Below, piece after piece: positions 47,576 to 60,233 of a stretch of 64,000 nt of DNA. The DNA comes from Cricetomys ansorgei. Lineage: Eukaryota > Chordata > Mammalia > Rodentia > Nesomyidae. Numbering within the stretch: the stretch's first letter is position 1; each line of letters begins with the position of its first letter. The notes beneath the pieces are model-generated. The model had not been told where the DNA came from. It worked only from the letters and a program-made list of their open reading frames with translations, and made no database searches. The stretch covers positions 65,884,501 through 65,948,500 of the forward strand of contig JAMJFZ010000199.1 in assembly GCA_026225945.1 (NCBI GenBank), written 5' to 3'. A program made the position numbers and the translations under genes.

Positions 47576-49520
47576 CAGTTATCCCACATAAATGACTCAA
47601 CAGACCCTCCCTTATAAACTATCAAATAAAAAGGACCCAGAGGGCTGCTAAGAAAAGGTGGTTAGTGGAGGGACAGAAACACTGAACATATAAACTCTCA
47701 ATAATATAGCTGCCTATACAAGACTACACCAGTCAATATCCCAGCATGGATGGAAGAATGGTTTCCAAGATCACACCTTAGTTGCTGAGTTACAGACACC
47801 TTATGGCTGCTAGAGAATGAAAAGTCTTCAAAGAAAGGTGAGAGTCATTTTAGCCAAAAATTTTTAATATCCTTTCAGTCAGTTCCATGTAGTAAATCCT
47901 TGAAAAGCAAACTTATGCCTTACCTCAAATACTGGGAAGGTATCTCACATTGTGTATATGTATGCATGTATGTATCTATCTTTCTATCTATCATCTATTA
48001 AAATAAAATTTATTATGAAAAACTTGAATACAAAAACATACATCTTAAGTAGAAAAATCACTTTACTGTTTTAAACTCACAAATGAAATCATCATGAACC
48101 TAGGTTGATGATGCCACTGAAACAAATACTTGCCCACTCCCAAACTGTGTACACCTCAATGAACTTTTATTTAAAAAAAAAAAGTATAGCCATATTAAAG
48201 CCATGGGGTTTTGTTTTATACTTTTATTTTAAATTATATTTTTTTTACATTTTTCTAAAAAGAAACAAAACATGAAAGAGTTAAAACAAGAAGAACAATT
48301 AGCTACCTGTCATTTTTCACTACTCATGTATCTGTTAGCTGTTCCTCATCACCTAATATTACCTTTTGATGTTCACCTGTATAGATACTATCCTAAAACC
48401 ACAGCCCATTTTTAAGAAAAGTATGGAGTATTGCTGAAGAGTCTTTATTTAAATAGCCAGTGTTCTAGAATAGCAATATTTTGTTTTTATTCTTTCTCTT
48501 GTTTTGAGAATCCTCATCGGTCTCAGTTCAAAAACTAACTTTCAGTATAACTAGGAGACTCTGAAAAGTAGAATCAAGCTAAATACTGTGATTTTGGGAA
48601 AAAGGGAATTCAGCTTAGTGGAGAATTGAAAGATGAGAAGGGATGTCTCTGAGCAATGATGAGGGTTAATTGGCGTCCTTATGAGATATTATTTACAGGG
48701 ATTCAATTTATTGAGCCCTGGATACATTTTAAAGCTTCAAGATACCATTTGAGATGTATGCTTCATCAAAACTGTTTGATCCTAGAGTGGCTGGCCTGTG
48801 AATTAATGCTAACATAAACAAGCATGGTGAGATAGAATGATTCTTTAATATCCGAACCCATTACTATCTGTAGTCCCTAAGGAAGGTGCTGATATATTGC
48901 CAAGCCCATGAATTATTCAGATGTTGTACTCTAAATAAATGCAGTTCAAACCCTAAAACTGAGTACCCCAAAGTGAACATTTAAAAACAAGTGCCCATCA
49001 CACACTTCACAATTGGATTGATCATGAGCCCCACAGGTTGTAAGAGGGACCATGGGATCTGATTTAGATGTGCACAATTAGTACTGCTGGATCCACTCAA
49101 TGTAATTTAAGTCTGCAGTGGTGTATACTGCATTGTGGTATTCTACAGTGTACCTGAGAGTAGATATTACTAAACAGTTCACCAGGGATGCAAGGAGATT
49201 ACACTTTCACAGAGCCAAGTGACCTGCAGGAAGGCAATGAGAATACATGGATTGGGACCAGGTTATGATTAGCAGAGCCTCCTAAAACTATAAAATTCAT
49301 TTAATAGTTGCATTTGATTGAACACGCATTTCAAAACATAACTTGCCTGCCTCTGTGTTCATGATACTCAGTATGCTTCTGGATTCAGAAAATATAATAA
49401 GTACACATGTGGCTAAAAATAATACACATTAACATTGTTATCATTTTATTATTATCATATAAAAATAACTCTATAGAGTCGGTTTATATTCCAAAGGTAC
49501 CACAAAATTTCTGTTAACTA
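47576..49520. other. unrecognised AT-rich DNA
   Basis: A small TGTA/TCTA tract lies at 47,955-47,995 and an A run near 48,171. Otherwise nothing recognised. Confidence 0.5.
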
Positions 49521-49523
49521 AAT

Positions 49524-49566
49524 TATCTATCTATCTATCTATCTATCCATCTTTCATCTATCTATT
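49524..49566. repeat. (CTAT)n microsatellite
   Basis: About 10 tetramer units with a few interruptions. Confidence 0.95.
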
Positions 49567-52500
49567 TGAATTCTGTCTCAGTCCTGACAGAGACCTATGA
49601 CAGTGGGGTGGCTGTGGCAGTTCTAGGGATTAGGTCACCCTATAGCAGGAAGACAAGGATATGTTTTTCTCTGGGCATCTGTCTGTTAAGAAGGAATAGA
49701 TTGGACAGAATCCTCCTTCCAGCCTAAAAATTTCCATTATATCTCATTAACCAATACTGATTAGTCTATTAACTAGGAAGGAACATAAAACTGAAGCATT
49801 ACTGGTCCACAATTCTGAATGTACTAATAGGTACAGTTGATAACTCTCTGTAGGCCCATCTATTACACAAGTAACTACATAATGTATGCTTCCTACTAGA
49901 TGGAGAAGTTTTGGAAAAGACATCATAAGTGATCATGCTTCTGTGTCTAATGACCAATTTACAGTGTATAAAGAGAACAGAGATGGGTGATAAACTGCAC
50001 AAGGACACAATTATTGAATGCCACACCCAGGAAAAGTCTACAAAGGAAAATAACAAATTTCTTTGAAAATAAATTGCAAAATTCAAAATTTAATGGATGA
50101 GAAAAAGGGGTCTTTAGACCTGTGAGATTCAATATATAGACAACAATGACAGAAGTCATTGTGACTCTTGATTTAAAAAAAACATTTAATCTTTAATATA
50201 TAAGACAGGCTAGGGGTTGGCAGTTTTAGACTTTATTTCAGGGATCTCAGGCAGTAAGAAAAATGAGGTGAGCACCACTGTTCTCCCAGGTCCCGAGGAT
50301 TGTATTGGTGTGGCCTGGAGGAAGGGTGTGTGTTACTGCACAATAAGAAGAATGTTATTTCCAAACAGTTATGTCTTAGGGGTAAATAGTATTTTCACAG
50401 ATGCTGCTTACTTGCTTCCTGCCTCCCACTTGTTACTGATGAATTTCAAAAGAGCCAACTGTTGTAGAGGTATTTTTATTCCAGGGAGCATTCAAAGTCT
50501 CTTGAGTCCATTCCAAAGAGGCAGGAACTAAACTTTGTGTTGCTCATAGCCACAAAATGTAATAATGAGCCTTTAGTTTTGGAATGTATTCATAGACCCA
50601 CCTTGGATGAAAAGAGCTCTTTCACTGAGTAAATATTCAGTGATCCAGACAGCTTTTCATAGTAATATAAGAGGGTTACTTAAAGACATTGCTTTCATTT
50701 TTTCACCTGTCCAAATACTATGTAAGGAAGGTGATTACGGAACTCAGTATATTATACTTTCTCTGGGAACTTTCTAGGAACTGTACTGATTTTATTTATT
50801 TGCTTAATTTTAATGACCCTTGCTGGTAACCCTCTATACATTTTACAGGTTAGGAAAATTGGAAGTCTAAGATGATAAGAATTGACCAAGGCCTCACTGT
50901 AATTATATTCAATCTGAAAATAGGCCATGAGGTATATGGATAGAAATTTCTGTTCATTTTATACTTATTTGAACATGAGTTGGGTACATTAACTCTATAT
51001 TTATGAAATAAACACATAATATTAAAGATATCAAAACAATATGTGGTACTATGGTTAGTATATCATATATATGAAAACAATTCTTCATTTCTCTGCTCTA
51101 TGAATTGTCGCAGCCTCTCACAGCTTCCTCCCTAGTTCCTGATCATCAACTGCTATACACCATGGGAGATGTCTGGCACTTTGGGAGAACTCTGGGCACC
51201 ATGGCAGAAGAACAGCGTGAAGTACAGTCTGCAACATCAGAACACTCATAAAATAAAGACGAGTAACCTGAGAGCAGTGCAATCTAATTTCTGGCAGAAA
51301 ATCATTCATCAGCGTCACTATTCTATCAAGATAGCAATAAGAAGAAGCTAGAATTTAATAGTCTGTGAAGAAGAAATACATGAACCTTTTGGAATGTAAA
51401 CAAGCATAAAGATAACTCTGTGCGTGTGAATGTTCTTAGAGGAATTTTAAGCAGCATTGGTCAAGTTGACTCATCCTGTGCCTATCAGTGGCCCTCTCTT
51501 CCAGCCATGCCCTTCATTCTTTTTCCAAGGTGCATCTAACCAACCATAGCTATTGATAAGCATCCATCTTACTAACAAGTGAGAGTAAAGCACTCTCAAA
51601 TTGGACCAGGCAGCCTAAGGGCAAGTTGGTTACATTATTCCCTGTCTACCCCAAGGAAGATACATCTATAATACACAATCTATTCTATTCAAAATATTGT
51701 GTCATGGCCACCATTCTTAGTACAGAATGTTGTATATATTACCCTGATATACCATACAAAATTTTTCATAGCTAAACAATTTATTTAAATAATATTAACT
51801 ACCCTGGTACTTCTTGATTAATAAATTAAGATTTTTGATATCTCACTTCATATTTAAAAAGTTGATTGTCTGGAATGATGTAATTTCGTTTCAGGGGTTT
51901 CAATTACATTATCAGGCAAGTGACAGTGACTTATAGGTGATATCATTAATATCATTAGTTTTAGAAACAAAGGTTTGGATAATCCACTCATTAAGAAACC
52001 AGGAATAGTTGAGAATTTGCTGAGAACAAAGGAAAGATGTAATAGTCAGGGTAGGAAGTCTTTAAACTACCAGGTACAAACATGTGGGCAGGTGAACAAA
52101 GCAAGCATGATAACTGGTGGGAATGATTTAGTATTGCTGATTTTATTTTTTGAGATAGGGTATGCAATGCAATTGTTTTCTCTGAATTACAGTACTCCCT
52201 CTTTGAGGGAGGTGGAGGCTTATGAAACTTCATCCAGAAGATGAAGAACCTTACAAGACTTACGACATCCTTCCTAATACACATAAGCAGTAAGTAATTG
52301 CTGGGGCAAAAGACTTTTCTTTGGAGCTGTGACAGTTGCAGGGAATTCCAGAGATGTGGCTTTTGTGAGCTACACAGTGTGAGATAGGGTTTTGTTGATA
52401 CAGTATTCAAGGGATATCATACTTCTGTAAATAGCCCCTCACTTCATTTCTTCTAAGAAACCTTAATAAACCCATTGGATGGGGATCAACAGAACCAAAG

Positions 52501-53285
52501 ATATATCTGGAAAGAGTAGTTATGTGGTCTCTGGTGTGGGTCATAGGAAACACAAATGAGACATTTGTGAGTGGAGTATCTGCAGAGGCAATTCTAACTA
52601 ATATGGGTACCTCTCCTCCTTGCTGTAGTAGAAGTTGTGTGAACCATGCTCCTGGTGAAAGCACATGCAGCCAGTCATGCATATAGTATGGAGGTGCAGT
52701 TATCTTTTGGGCAAATTTCAAGATGCTGTCTTCTCTACGTTGTAGAAAATAACATACCTCATTCATGAATGGGGTTATGGATTTCAAGATGCCCCCAAAG
52801 GACTGATGGACTGGAGAATGTATTTAAATCTCTAGCAGTAGCAAACATGGGATAGGATCTTAGTAGGCTGTAGTAGCAGTTATGTTGCCTTTATTATTTG
52901 TGATAAGATAAGAAAGTGAGCTCTGGACCTTTGCTTTGAACAGAGGAAATATGCATCTCGTGCTCTGCACTAAGCATTAAATTTTCAGGCAAAGTAGAAG
53001 AAAACAAAGGTGAGATAATGTTGGTATTCTACTTTTTATGACTAAGATGACGGAGGAAGTATACACTAATTTGATCTTAGATAAATATTAAGAGATTAAT
53101 TTGTTTTGTTTTATTTTATAATATTAAGAGAGTCAAGTACAAGTAATACAACGTACTTCTTAGGTACAATCTTTAGCACAAAGGAAAGGAAAATGCATGA
53201 TTCAGCATGAAAGTGAGGAATTTAAATATGCCCCAGTGTGGGAAACTTATAATAAGATGCTTGTCTTTAATATTTAATTTTTTAA
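49567..53285. other. unrecognised DNA
   Basis: No exon or repeat family recognised. Minus frames of 139 and 126 codons lie end to end at 51,991-52,410 and 52,407-52,787. A 104-codon plus frame is at 50,217-50,531. None has a domain I recognise. Confidence 0.5.
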
Positions 53286-53512
53286 AACTTTGATTGTATG
53301 TATATGTGTATATGTACGTATGGTTATATGCACATGAGTGCAGTTGTCCTTAGTAGCTTGAAAAAAAAAAAGCATCAGATTCCTCTGAGCTGGAGGCTGG
53401 AGTTACAAATGATTGTAAATGCCTGACATGGGTGCTGGGAACTGAACTTAGGCCCATTGGAAGATCACTGAATGCTCTTAACCAGTGGGCCATTTCTTTA
53501 CCCTTAGTATCT
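53286..53512 (-). mobile_element. B2/B3-type SINE with internal poly(A) run
   Basis: Reversed SINE: gcatcagattcctctgagct, then ggctggagttacaaatgattg, gacatgggtgctgggaactgaa, gaatgctcttaaccag, and gggccatttcttta. An 11-A run at about 53,361-53,371 interrupts the box preceding gcatcaga. Confidence 0.85.
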
Positions 53513-54204
53513 TTAAACAAGAAATGGTAGAGCCTTCCACAGCTTGGCTTGAGATCTGTGGGGTAAGGGAAAAATGGGATAAGTCTGAGTGCCAACAAAG
53601 AATATAAAGTGAATAATACAATGAATTTATCCTGAGACAAGGGCTGCTACAGAGTAAGAGAGAAACTACTCCCTGACTAAATGGTTTTTATGAGAAATTA
53701 GGGACACTTGATTATCTCATGCTGGGATCCCCATAAATATTACAAACTAAACGGAAACAGAGGAGAGACAGACATTACTGTGGAGTTGAGCACTTAAGGC
53801 CAGATGGAACCAGGCAGTTGAGAAGGGGGCTGACTCAGTCTACACTGTGGGACTACTACAGAGCTTCAGTTGCTTTGAGACCCACAGTGGTACGTGATCT
53901 TTATGAAGCTCTTGTGGACCTGTATGACTTAGCCAGCATGTAATCTGGGTTCATAAAATATAAAAGAAATCAAATGGGAATGAACATGTGGGACAACAAC
54001 CAAAGAGTTATGTCTGGGTCACTTCAAAACCAATACGTCAAAATTTGTGTAAAATCTAAGCTCCTAAGGAAAATAAGAAATGATAAGAAGTCAACTCCAG
54101 TGTGCTCCAGTGTTCTTGCTATCGGTATGACAAACTCCATAATAAAAAACAATCTAGAAAAAAAGAGAAGTCTTCCTCTTATACATGTAGGAACCAATCC
54201 ATAA
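53513..54204. other. unrecognised DNA
   Basis: Nothing recognised; the 76-codon frame at 53,974-54,204 is unremarkable. Confidence 0.5.
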
Positions 54205-54482
54205 ATAAATGGAAGTCAGAACAAGGAATTCAGGCAGGAATCTGAGGAAGGTGCTTGCTGGTTTGTTCTCTAGCTTGCTTCCGGACTCATGTTTGCCTAG
54301 TTTTATTATATATGTCAGCATGCCAGCCTAGGAATAGTATGACACAAAGTGTCAATTAATACTCCAGACAATCTTCCACAGCGATGCCTACAGACCATTC
54401 TTATCTAGGTAATTTCTCAATCATGGCTTTCCTCTCAGATGATTTTAGATTATGTAAATTGGTCGTTAAGGGTAACTACGAT
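54205..54482 (-). mobile_element. MT-type MaLR LTR fragment
   Basis: Reversed LTR phrases: ggaagtcagaacaagg, then ggcaggaatctgaggaagg, a tgcttgctggtttg box, tgcctacagaccattcttatct, and ttctcaatcatggctttcctctcag. It ends in tatgtaaattgg. Strongly diverged, both ends missing. Confidence 0.65.
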
Positions 54483-54844
54483 GCAGTGATTATCAATCAG
54501 CCTTAAGTGTGCTCTACAGAGGGGCAGCTACTCACAGTTGGCTATGTCCTCCACTAACATATACTAATGTTGGAAACTATTTACCCAGCCATAGGAACGT
54601 AGAGCAGTAAAGTATGCCCAATGGAGAAGCAGTAGTCAAAATAAGGGAGTTGACTTAAGCCAAAGACACAGTAGGCTGGACTATGGCTCCCCATGTCCCT
54701 GATCTGTGTGCAGAGGTACAAACTTGTTCTACCAAGCCCAACACAGGTGGGAAGATGGGAAATATTCTTCCAGGATAAAGAGTAAGGACAACTATGGGAG
54801 AAAGAAAGTGTGTATTACAGAAAGTGAAATATGACAGGTAATCT

Positions 54845-55080
54845 TTATTGTCTACATTTGTCTTCGCTGTGATGGAACACCTGACATGAAGCAACTTAGG
54901 GAAGGAAAAGCTTGCTAGCTCATCCTCAGTTATCAACTTCTGCTCTCCATGCACCACATTCTCAAGGCTCTAACACCTTCAGATTTGTACCACAAACTAG
55001 AGACTGAGCCAAGTGGAATATTTCAACTTCAAACCATGGCAGTTGTAACAGTTCATATTCTGACAGAGATTCTTTTTCCA
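54845..55080 (-). mobile_element. possible diverged MaLR LTR fragment
   Basis: cgctgtgatggaacacctgacatgaag-like order and gcaacttagggaaggaaa resemble the reversed end of an MT-type LTR. The remainder is unclear. Confidence 0.35.
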
Positions 55081-55194
55081 TCTCAAAATACAGATTGTAG
55101 ACACCTTACTGCTGGTTAGCATTCTACCACATGGTTATATTACAGGCCAGGCAAAGTAGATACAAATTTGGAGAAAGTAGGCCTTAATGCTGTC

Positions 55195-55365
55195 TTAAAA
55201 TTTGTGTGGGGTGTACACGTGTGCATATTTCACAGCGTGAGTATAGAGGTCAGAGTACATTTTTTGGTAATCAGTTCTCTTCTTTCAATCATGTGGATTC
55301 TGGGGATGGAATTCAGGTTATCAATCTTTGCAACAAATGTCTTTACAAGCTGAACAGTCTTTTTA
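55195..55365 (-). mobile_element. B4/RSINE1-type SINE
   Basis: Reversed order: gtgtacacgtgtgcatattt, gaggtcagagtacattttt, aatcagttctcttctttcaatc, gtggattctggggatggaat, and tcaggttatcaa, with a diverged head. Confidence 0.75.
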
Positions 55366-55580
55366 AAAAACTTTTAAGATTATAGTATAATTATAATAAT
55401 TGCAACATTTCTACCCTCCTTTTCCATCCTCCAAACACTATTATATGACACTTTCTTTGTTCTCTTATAAATTTATGGTCTCTTTTTTGTTGTTGTTGCA
55501 TACATATATGTATATATGTACATATATATGTGGGTATACATATGGTTATCAAATTCTGAATGGTCAGCACTGAACATATA
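55366..55580 (-). mobile_element. L1 3' UTR fragment
   Basis: Reversed L1 sequence: ttctaccctccttttccatcc, tctttgttctcttataaattta, gtctcttttttgttgttg, then catacatatatgtatatatg, and ttctgaatggtcagcactgaa. Confidence 0.65.
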
Positions 55581-55590
55581 CATGCAAGTA

Positions 55591-55592
<2 letters not shown>

Positions 55593-55636
<44 letters not shown>

Positions 55637-55672
55637 ATATATATACACATACACATGCATATACATATATAT

Positions 55673-55705
<33 letters not shown>

Positions 55706-55740
55706 TATACACACACATATATACATACACACACACATGC
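55593..55740. repeat. compound (TA)/(CA) microsatellite
   Basis: Long (TA)n block at about 55,593-55,650, then mixed CATA and (CA)n blocks. Frames across it on both strands are spurious. Confidence 0.97.
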
Positions 55741-56059
55741 CTAGAGCTGAACAATCTTGCCAATCTCTTAAGTATGCTTTTATAGTTGTGACTTAACAAT
55801 TTTATTTATATGAGTGATATTAGTACATTGTTGGACATAACATATTTATTTGTAAGTCAAAGAATATAATGGAGGTCTATAAGATGCCAGCTCGACAGGA
55901 GTGGATTGTGGTGTCTTTGCACTGCCAAACTGGTTTACTTGATTGTGAAGTTACTGTGAGTTAATTTCCAAAAATTGTCTTTCTCTTTAACATGAGGAAG
56001 ATCAAGAGAACAATATGGAATTTGGTTATCAGAGACAACTTACAAAGTCTGGGTTTCTC
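55741..56059. other. unrecognised DNA
   Basis: Nothing recognised. Confidence 0.45.
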
Positions 56060-56380
56060 TATAATTTTCAAAACACAAAAGCAACTAAGATGTCCTTTCA
56101 CAGTTGGATGGGTAAACTGCATTGTTTATATGCTAATTGCAGTGCTTAAGCACAGAGGAAGCTTACATGTACATTCTTAAGTGAAAGCAGCTAATTCGAG
56201 AAAGTCTACACTCATTCCAAACATGACATTCTGGGAAAGGAAAACTATAGAGTCACTAGGACAATGAAAAAGAAATGCAGTGTTAGTGAGGACGAATGAG
56301 TGGAATTTGGAGGATGTCAGGGCAGGGAACTGCTTTTTGGGCTGTTGTTAGACACAAAGCACGTTTGTTAAAAATCTAAG
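56060..56380 (+). pseudogene. ancient L1M-type ORF2/3' fragment
   Basis: Sense, very old L1: ctaagatgtcctttcacagttgga-like phrase, atgggtaaactgcat, ttcttaagtgaaagcagct, aaagtctacactcattccaa, acatgacattctgggaaagg, and aaaactatagagtcacta. The order fits mammal-wide L1M subfamilies that predate muroid rodents. No frame remains. Confidence 0.65.
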
Positions 56381-57002
56381 ATCCCAGCACTGGAGTGGAA
56401 AAGATAGGCTTATGTATTAAAATGATCAATGCTATTTCAGCTTTTTAGGAAATATTTGACAATAAACATGATGTTCACCATAGTGGTGACAGCACTGGGG
56501 ATGTGCAGCCAGCAGAGGGGTGAAAAACTCAGTATTTTCTCCTAAACTGAAAACTGCTTTAAATCATTTGTTAGTTAAAAGCAAATCTGAAGGTGGTATT
56601 TATTTAGTAAAAGTCATCATAAATATCTGCACTTTTCCTGGTCCATGTCTGACTCTAGATGGATAATAACACATTCAATATGGCCATCAGTTACTTAGCT
56701 GGGAACACCAAAGAGGCAGGAGCCATGAGGAGTTCTGACTTTAGTGTGTGCTCCTGATCCTTCTACCCCAGTGGCTCTAACCAGAAATGTGTAGCATTTG
56801 CCAATGCAGGGTGACTTCATTCTGATTTTCGTAACTACTTTTCTACCCTCACATGTGTATAAGAGCTGGTTCCAAAGCAAAGTTCTGCAAAAACAAACAA
56901 ACAACAACAACAACAAACCACTGTCTTTTCTACTCTTTCTACTCTATTTTAATAGTAACTGAATCGCATTTTTAAAAATAATTTTTAGATTTCTTTTAAA
57001 AA
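56381..57002. other. unrecognised DNA with (CAA)n
   Basis: A short (CAA/CAAA)n tract lies at 56,890-56,917. Nothing else recognised. Confidence 0.5.
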
Positions 57003-57192
57003 GAATTTGTGTGTGTGCCTGTGTGGCTTTGTGTACATCACATGTACTCACAGAAGCCAGGAGATCATGTTGGATCCTCTGTAACTGGAGTTACAAGCAG
57101 TTGTGTGCCACATAACATGGATATTGGGTGCCACATCCAGGTCTTTGCAAAAGCAAAATGCTTTTAACCACAAAGCCATCTCTCCAGCCCCT
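57003..57192 (-). mobile_element. B2/B3-type SINE
   Basis: Reversed SINE with a well-preserved head: ttggatcctctgtaactggag, acaagcagttgtgtgcca, ttgggtgccacatccagg, atgcttttaaccacaaag, and ccatctctccagcccc. Confidence 0.92.
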
Positions 57193-57837
57193 GAATCACA
57201 GGTTTTAAAACCATCCTCTGTTTTCTGAAGACCTCTCAGTGAGAATTGGGCCATCAGGTTTATGATCAAAAAGCGAAATTAAAACATCATTTCAACAAAA
57301 GAAAAAACATTCCTATTGCTTTATTCCCTGGTCATGGGCCTCAATATTTGTTTCTCATTTGTGGTCTATGAATAAAGAATTTATCTGGAATTGAAATGTG
57401 TATTTAAAGTGATTCACTATAAAGCTTCTCACAGAATTGGTAACATACTCTGCTACAGACCACTTAATTTGTGTATCTTACCCAGGAACACGTTTTGCAT
57501 AAGAAATAAACAGTAACTCACCTCTATGCTTGATAAGTGACTAGGCATTGTACATTTTATGCAAGTAGACCACATCTAATTCAAACTGCTTTTAATAGCT
57601 TATATTTTTCTTCCAACAGCTGCTGCATGTAGTGGAGATAATTCTGAGCTAGACCACAAGTGTTTATGTAAAAACTCCAGCACAGGGTATATTATCTAAC
57701 ATAATTATACATTTGAAAGATGCAAATGTGCAACCTGAAACCCTGAACATCCTGTGAAATGTATTCTAATTAACTAATTCCCTGTATTTCCTGGCCATTG
57801 TTAGAGATATCGTTTTATGGTTAATAACCCTGATATG

Positions 57838-57841
<4 letters not shown>
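57193..57841. other. unrecognised DNA
   Basis: Nothing recognised. Confidence 0.5.

Positions 57842-57892
<51 letters not shown>
57842..57892. repeat. (TG)n microsatellite
   Basis: About 25 perfect units. Confidence 0.97.
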
Positions 57893-57894
<2 letters not shown>

Positions 57895-57954
57895 ATGTTG
57901 GCATCATGATGTTGCAGCTATGAGACTTTTTCTGCTTGCTGCCCCATGGGTGTC

Positions 57955-58260
57955 TCTGTCCAAACAAAACCACAGCTCTTACCTCAAAAGAGATCAAAGA
58001 GAGAGTTTATTCTAGAACAAAATGTAAGTGATCACAGCCCAAGAACACAGATTTAGATCAACTCAAATTACATGTTTCAATGAGGTAGCAATTTCATGAA
58101 ATTTTAACAGCAACAAAACAAAGAAATCCATAAATCAAAAATCTTTTCAAATACATTGTTGGACACAGCAGATAGGATATAGTGAAATGGGAAACTCGGC
58201 TATAGGCCTTAGATACTATCTGACAACAGGATTAACCCTTTCAGTGGCAGAAAATGGGGT
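57955..58260 (-). mobile_element. candidate LTR remnant B
   Basis: On the minus strand an AATAAA-type signal (the reverse of gagtttattc near 58,000) is followed by ctctctctttgatct. Phrases resemble the segment at 22,620-22,920 (gatcaaagag, gagtttatt, cacag...aacacaga in the same order). Family unknown. Confidence 0.3.
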
Positions 58261-60135
58261 TTTGTTAAGGATTTGTTAATACTATCTAAAATATTTTATC
58301 AGTTTGTCAGAAGGCTAGATCCAGCTTTGTGTATTAGTCACAGGACATTAGGTCCAAAACAGAACAGAGCAAGGACCGACTACTTAGTATGCAAAAGAGA
58401 ATCCAAGATAAATTGTAATTACTCTAGACTTGCAACATTCCAACCTTTTTCCATCACTGAGGTTCTAATGAATCATCCTGTTGTCCTTTTCAGACATAGT
58501 ATCTGTACAGGAATTCTCACTCACATCACCTAGGAACAGCAAAAATGCAACTCTATGACTTCAATTCTTTCTGACCATTTGAATCAGTGACTTACACAAT
58601 TCCAGATAAAAGTGGCGATAGGATTCTTAAAGGTACTTTTTATAATGTTTGACGTAATAGGTTCTTATTACCATATATAAAAACTTTCCTTTCTCACCCA
58701 CAGCCCACGTTTCTACTATTCTGTGCACTCTTTCCTTGTACCACATCATCAAGACATACAATATATTTGATTCCCTGAATTAATCACACTTCACTCACCT
58801 TCGGGGTTATGAGATACACTATTACATAGTCTTGGAAATCATTTCCCCAACAACTTCTTAGTTCAAAAAGTAGTTTCAATTTATTTCTCAAGATCTGCAT
58901 TTGGTTTCCACTGTGGGTTTTTCTATATGCAGGACACAGTGGATGACTAGTCTTCACTCATATCCTGGGGACCTATTTAGACATATTGCAGTTTTAAATT
59001 TGGTTTTCAACAATTCTTAAATTTCCATTATGCCTCATGGCTCAATTAGTAACTTTTCTCTACACTGTAAACCACCAAGGCTAGATTATTCTAACTCTAT
59101 CTACAGCTCGTAAGTGGGATTCTCTTATCATTCATCTTGTGTCTCTGAGCTTCCTACTGCTGTTGAATGATAGTTTATTGAAAATCACTGACAGTCACTC
59201 TTTTTTCTTGTCTAATAACTCTTGTTTCTATCACTGACATCGGAGAGATAATACAGCATCACCACCATCAGGAAGCAAATGTTCCACTTGGGTGTCAGAA
59301 GCATAAGAGAAAATCCATTAACTTTAAATATATTTTTAAAATGTATTATATACTAGAATATTTGAAAATTTGATCAATGTGTAAAAAAAAAGAAATGTGG
59401 TAGAGACTTATATTACCTAATTAACTAATAAAAAGTAACAATAGTATCACTATCTAGAATTTACTAAGTACTTAAAAAGTATTAGCACAACAGTTTGTAC
59501 TGCCAGTGGCTGTTCATGAGTTCTGATTTGAGGATTCAGCCAACAGTGGATAAAAATATTTTAAAAATATTTATATTAAAATTTATAGACATTTCCTTAT
59601 CAGTAATCACTAAGTATGATGTAACACTACTTTTTAGATATTAGAAATAATTATGATCTAAATACAAATGAGAATATATAGAATATATACATGGAAATGG
59701 TATGTCTGTTTATTTGAAAGACTTGAACATCTATAGACTTTGATTTCCAAGAGTTCCTGGAATCAGCCACTCATAGATCACAAGGCTCACTGTGCTTATT
59801 TGAAATCACCTCCTAATTCTTTCTAAATAAAAGAAGCAGAAAAAAAGGGCATGACAATGCAATTAAACTGTGATCTCCACCTTGGCCTTATAAAAGGTAG
59901 TAAAATGGCCAAACTGAACTCACTTGGGCCATGAGTTAAGACGTTCTACCACTGACCCCATGATACAGTTTGGTACATTAATGAGAAAATTCCTCATACT
60001 CTTACTTTGAGGGAAATACCTTGAGCAGTATTCCTCCCCAATAATTGTCTATAATTGTGGTTGTGTCTCTGTGCATGTTCTGTAAATTTCTTCATACTTT
60101 ACCAAAATCTATGCTAAGGCATTTAGTTCTGTGAC
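58261..60135. other. unrecognised AT-rich DNA
   Basis: An 86-codon frame at 58,273-58,533 (+) is unremarkable. No repeat or exon recognised. Confidence 0.5.
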
Positions 60136-60147
60136 TTCTCTCTCCCT

Positions 60148-60208
<61 letters not shown>

Positions 60209-60233
60209 TTCCCTTTCTCTCTCTCCTTAGGCT
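60136..60233. repeat. (CT)n microsatellite
   Basis: Long CT tract with CCCTCC and TTTCCC interruptions near both ends; pure pyrimidine over most of its length. Confidence 0.97.

Noticed and set aside
47315..47617. Several overlapping frames with Cys/Val, Tyr/Ile or Thr/His runs on both strands
   Set aside because: All are translations of the CA/TA microsatellite.
50217..50531. 104-codon plus frame
   Set aside because: No domain, no splice or promoter context; length is within chance for this composition.
52140..52200. tttttgagatagggt start resembling a reversed B1
   Set aside because: Only about 15 bases match; the following sequence has no B1 order.
55391..55799. Frames up to 115 codons on both strands
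   Set aside because: Produced by the TA/CA microsatellite and L1 3' fragment.
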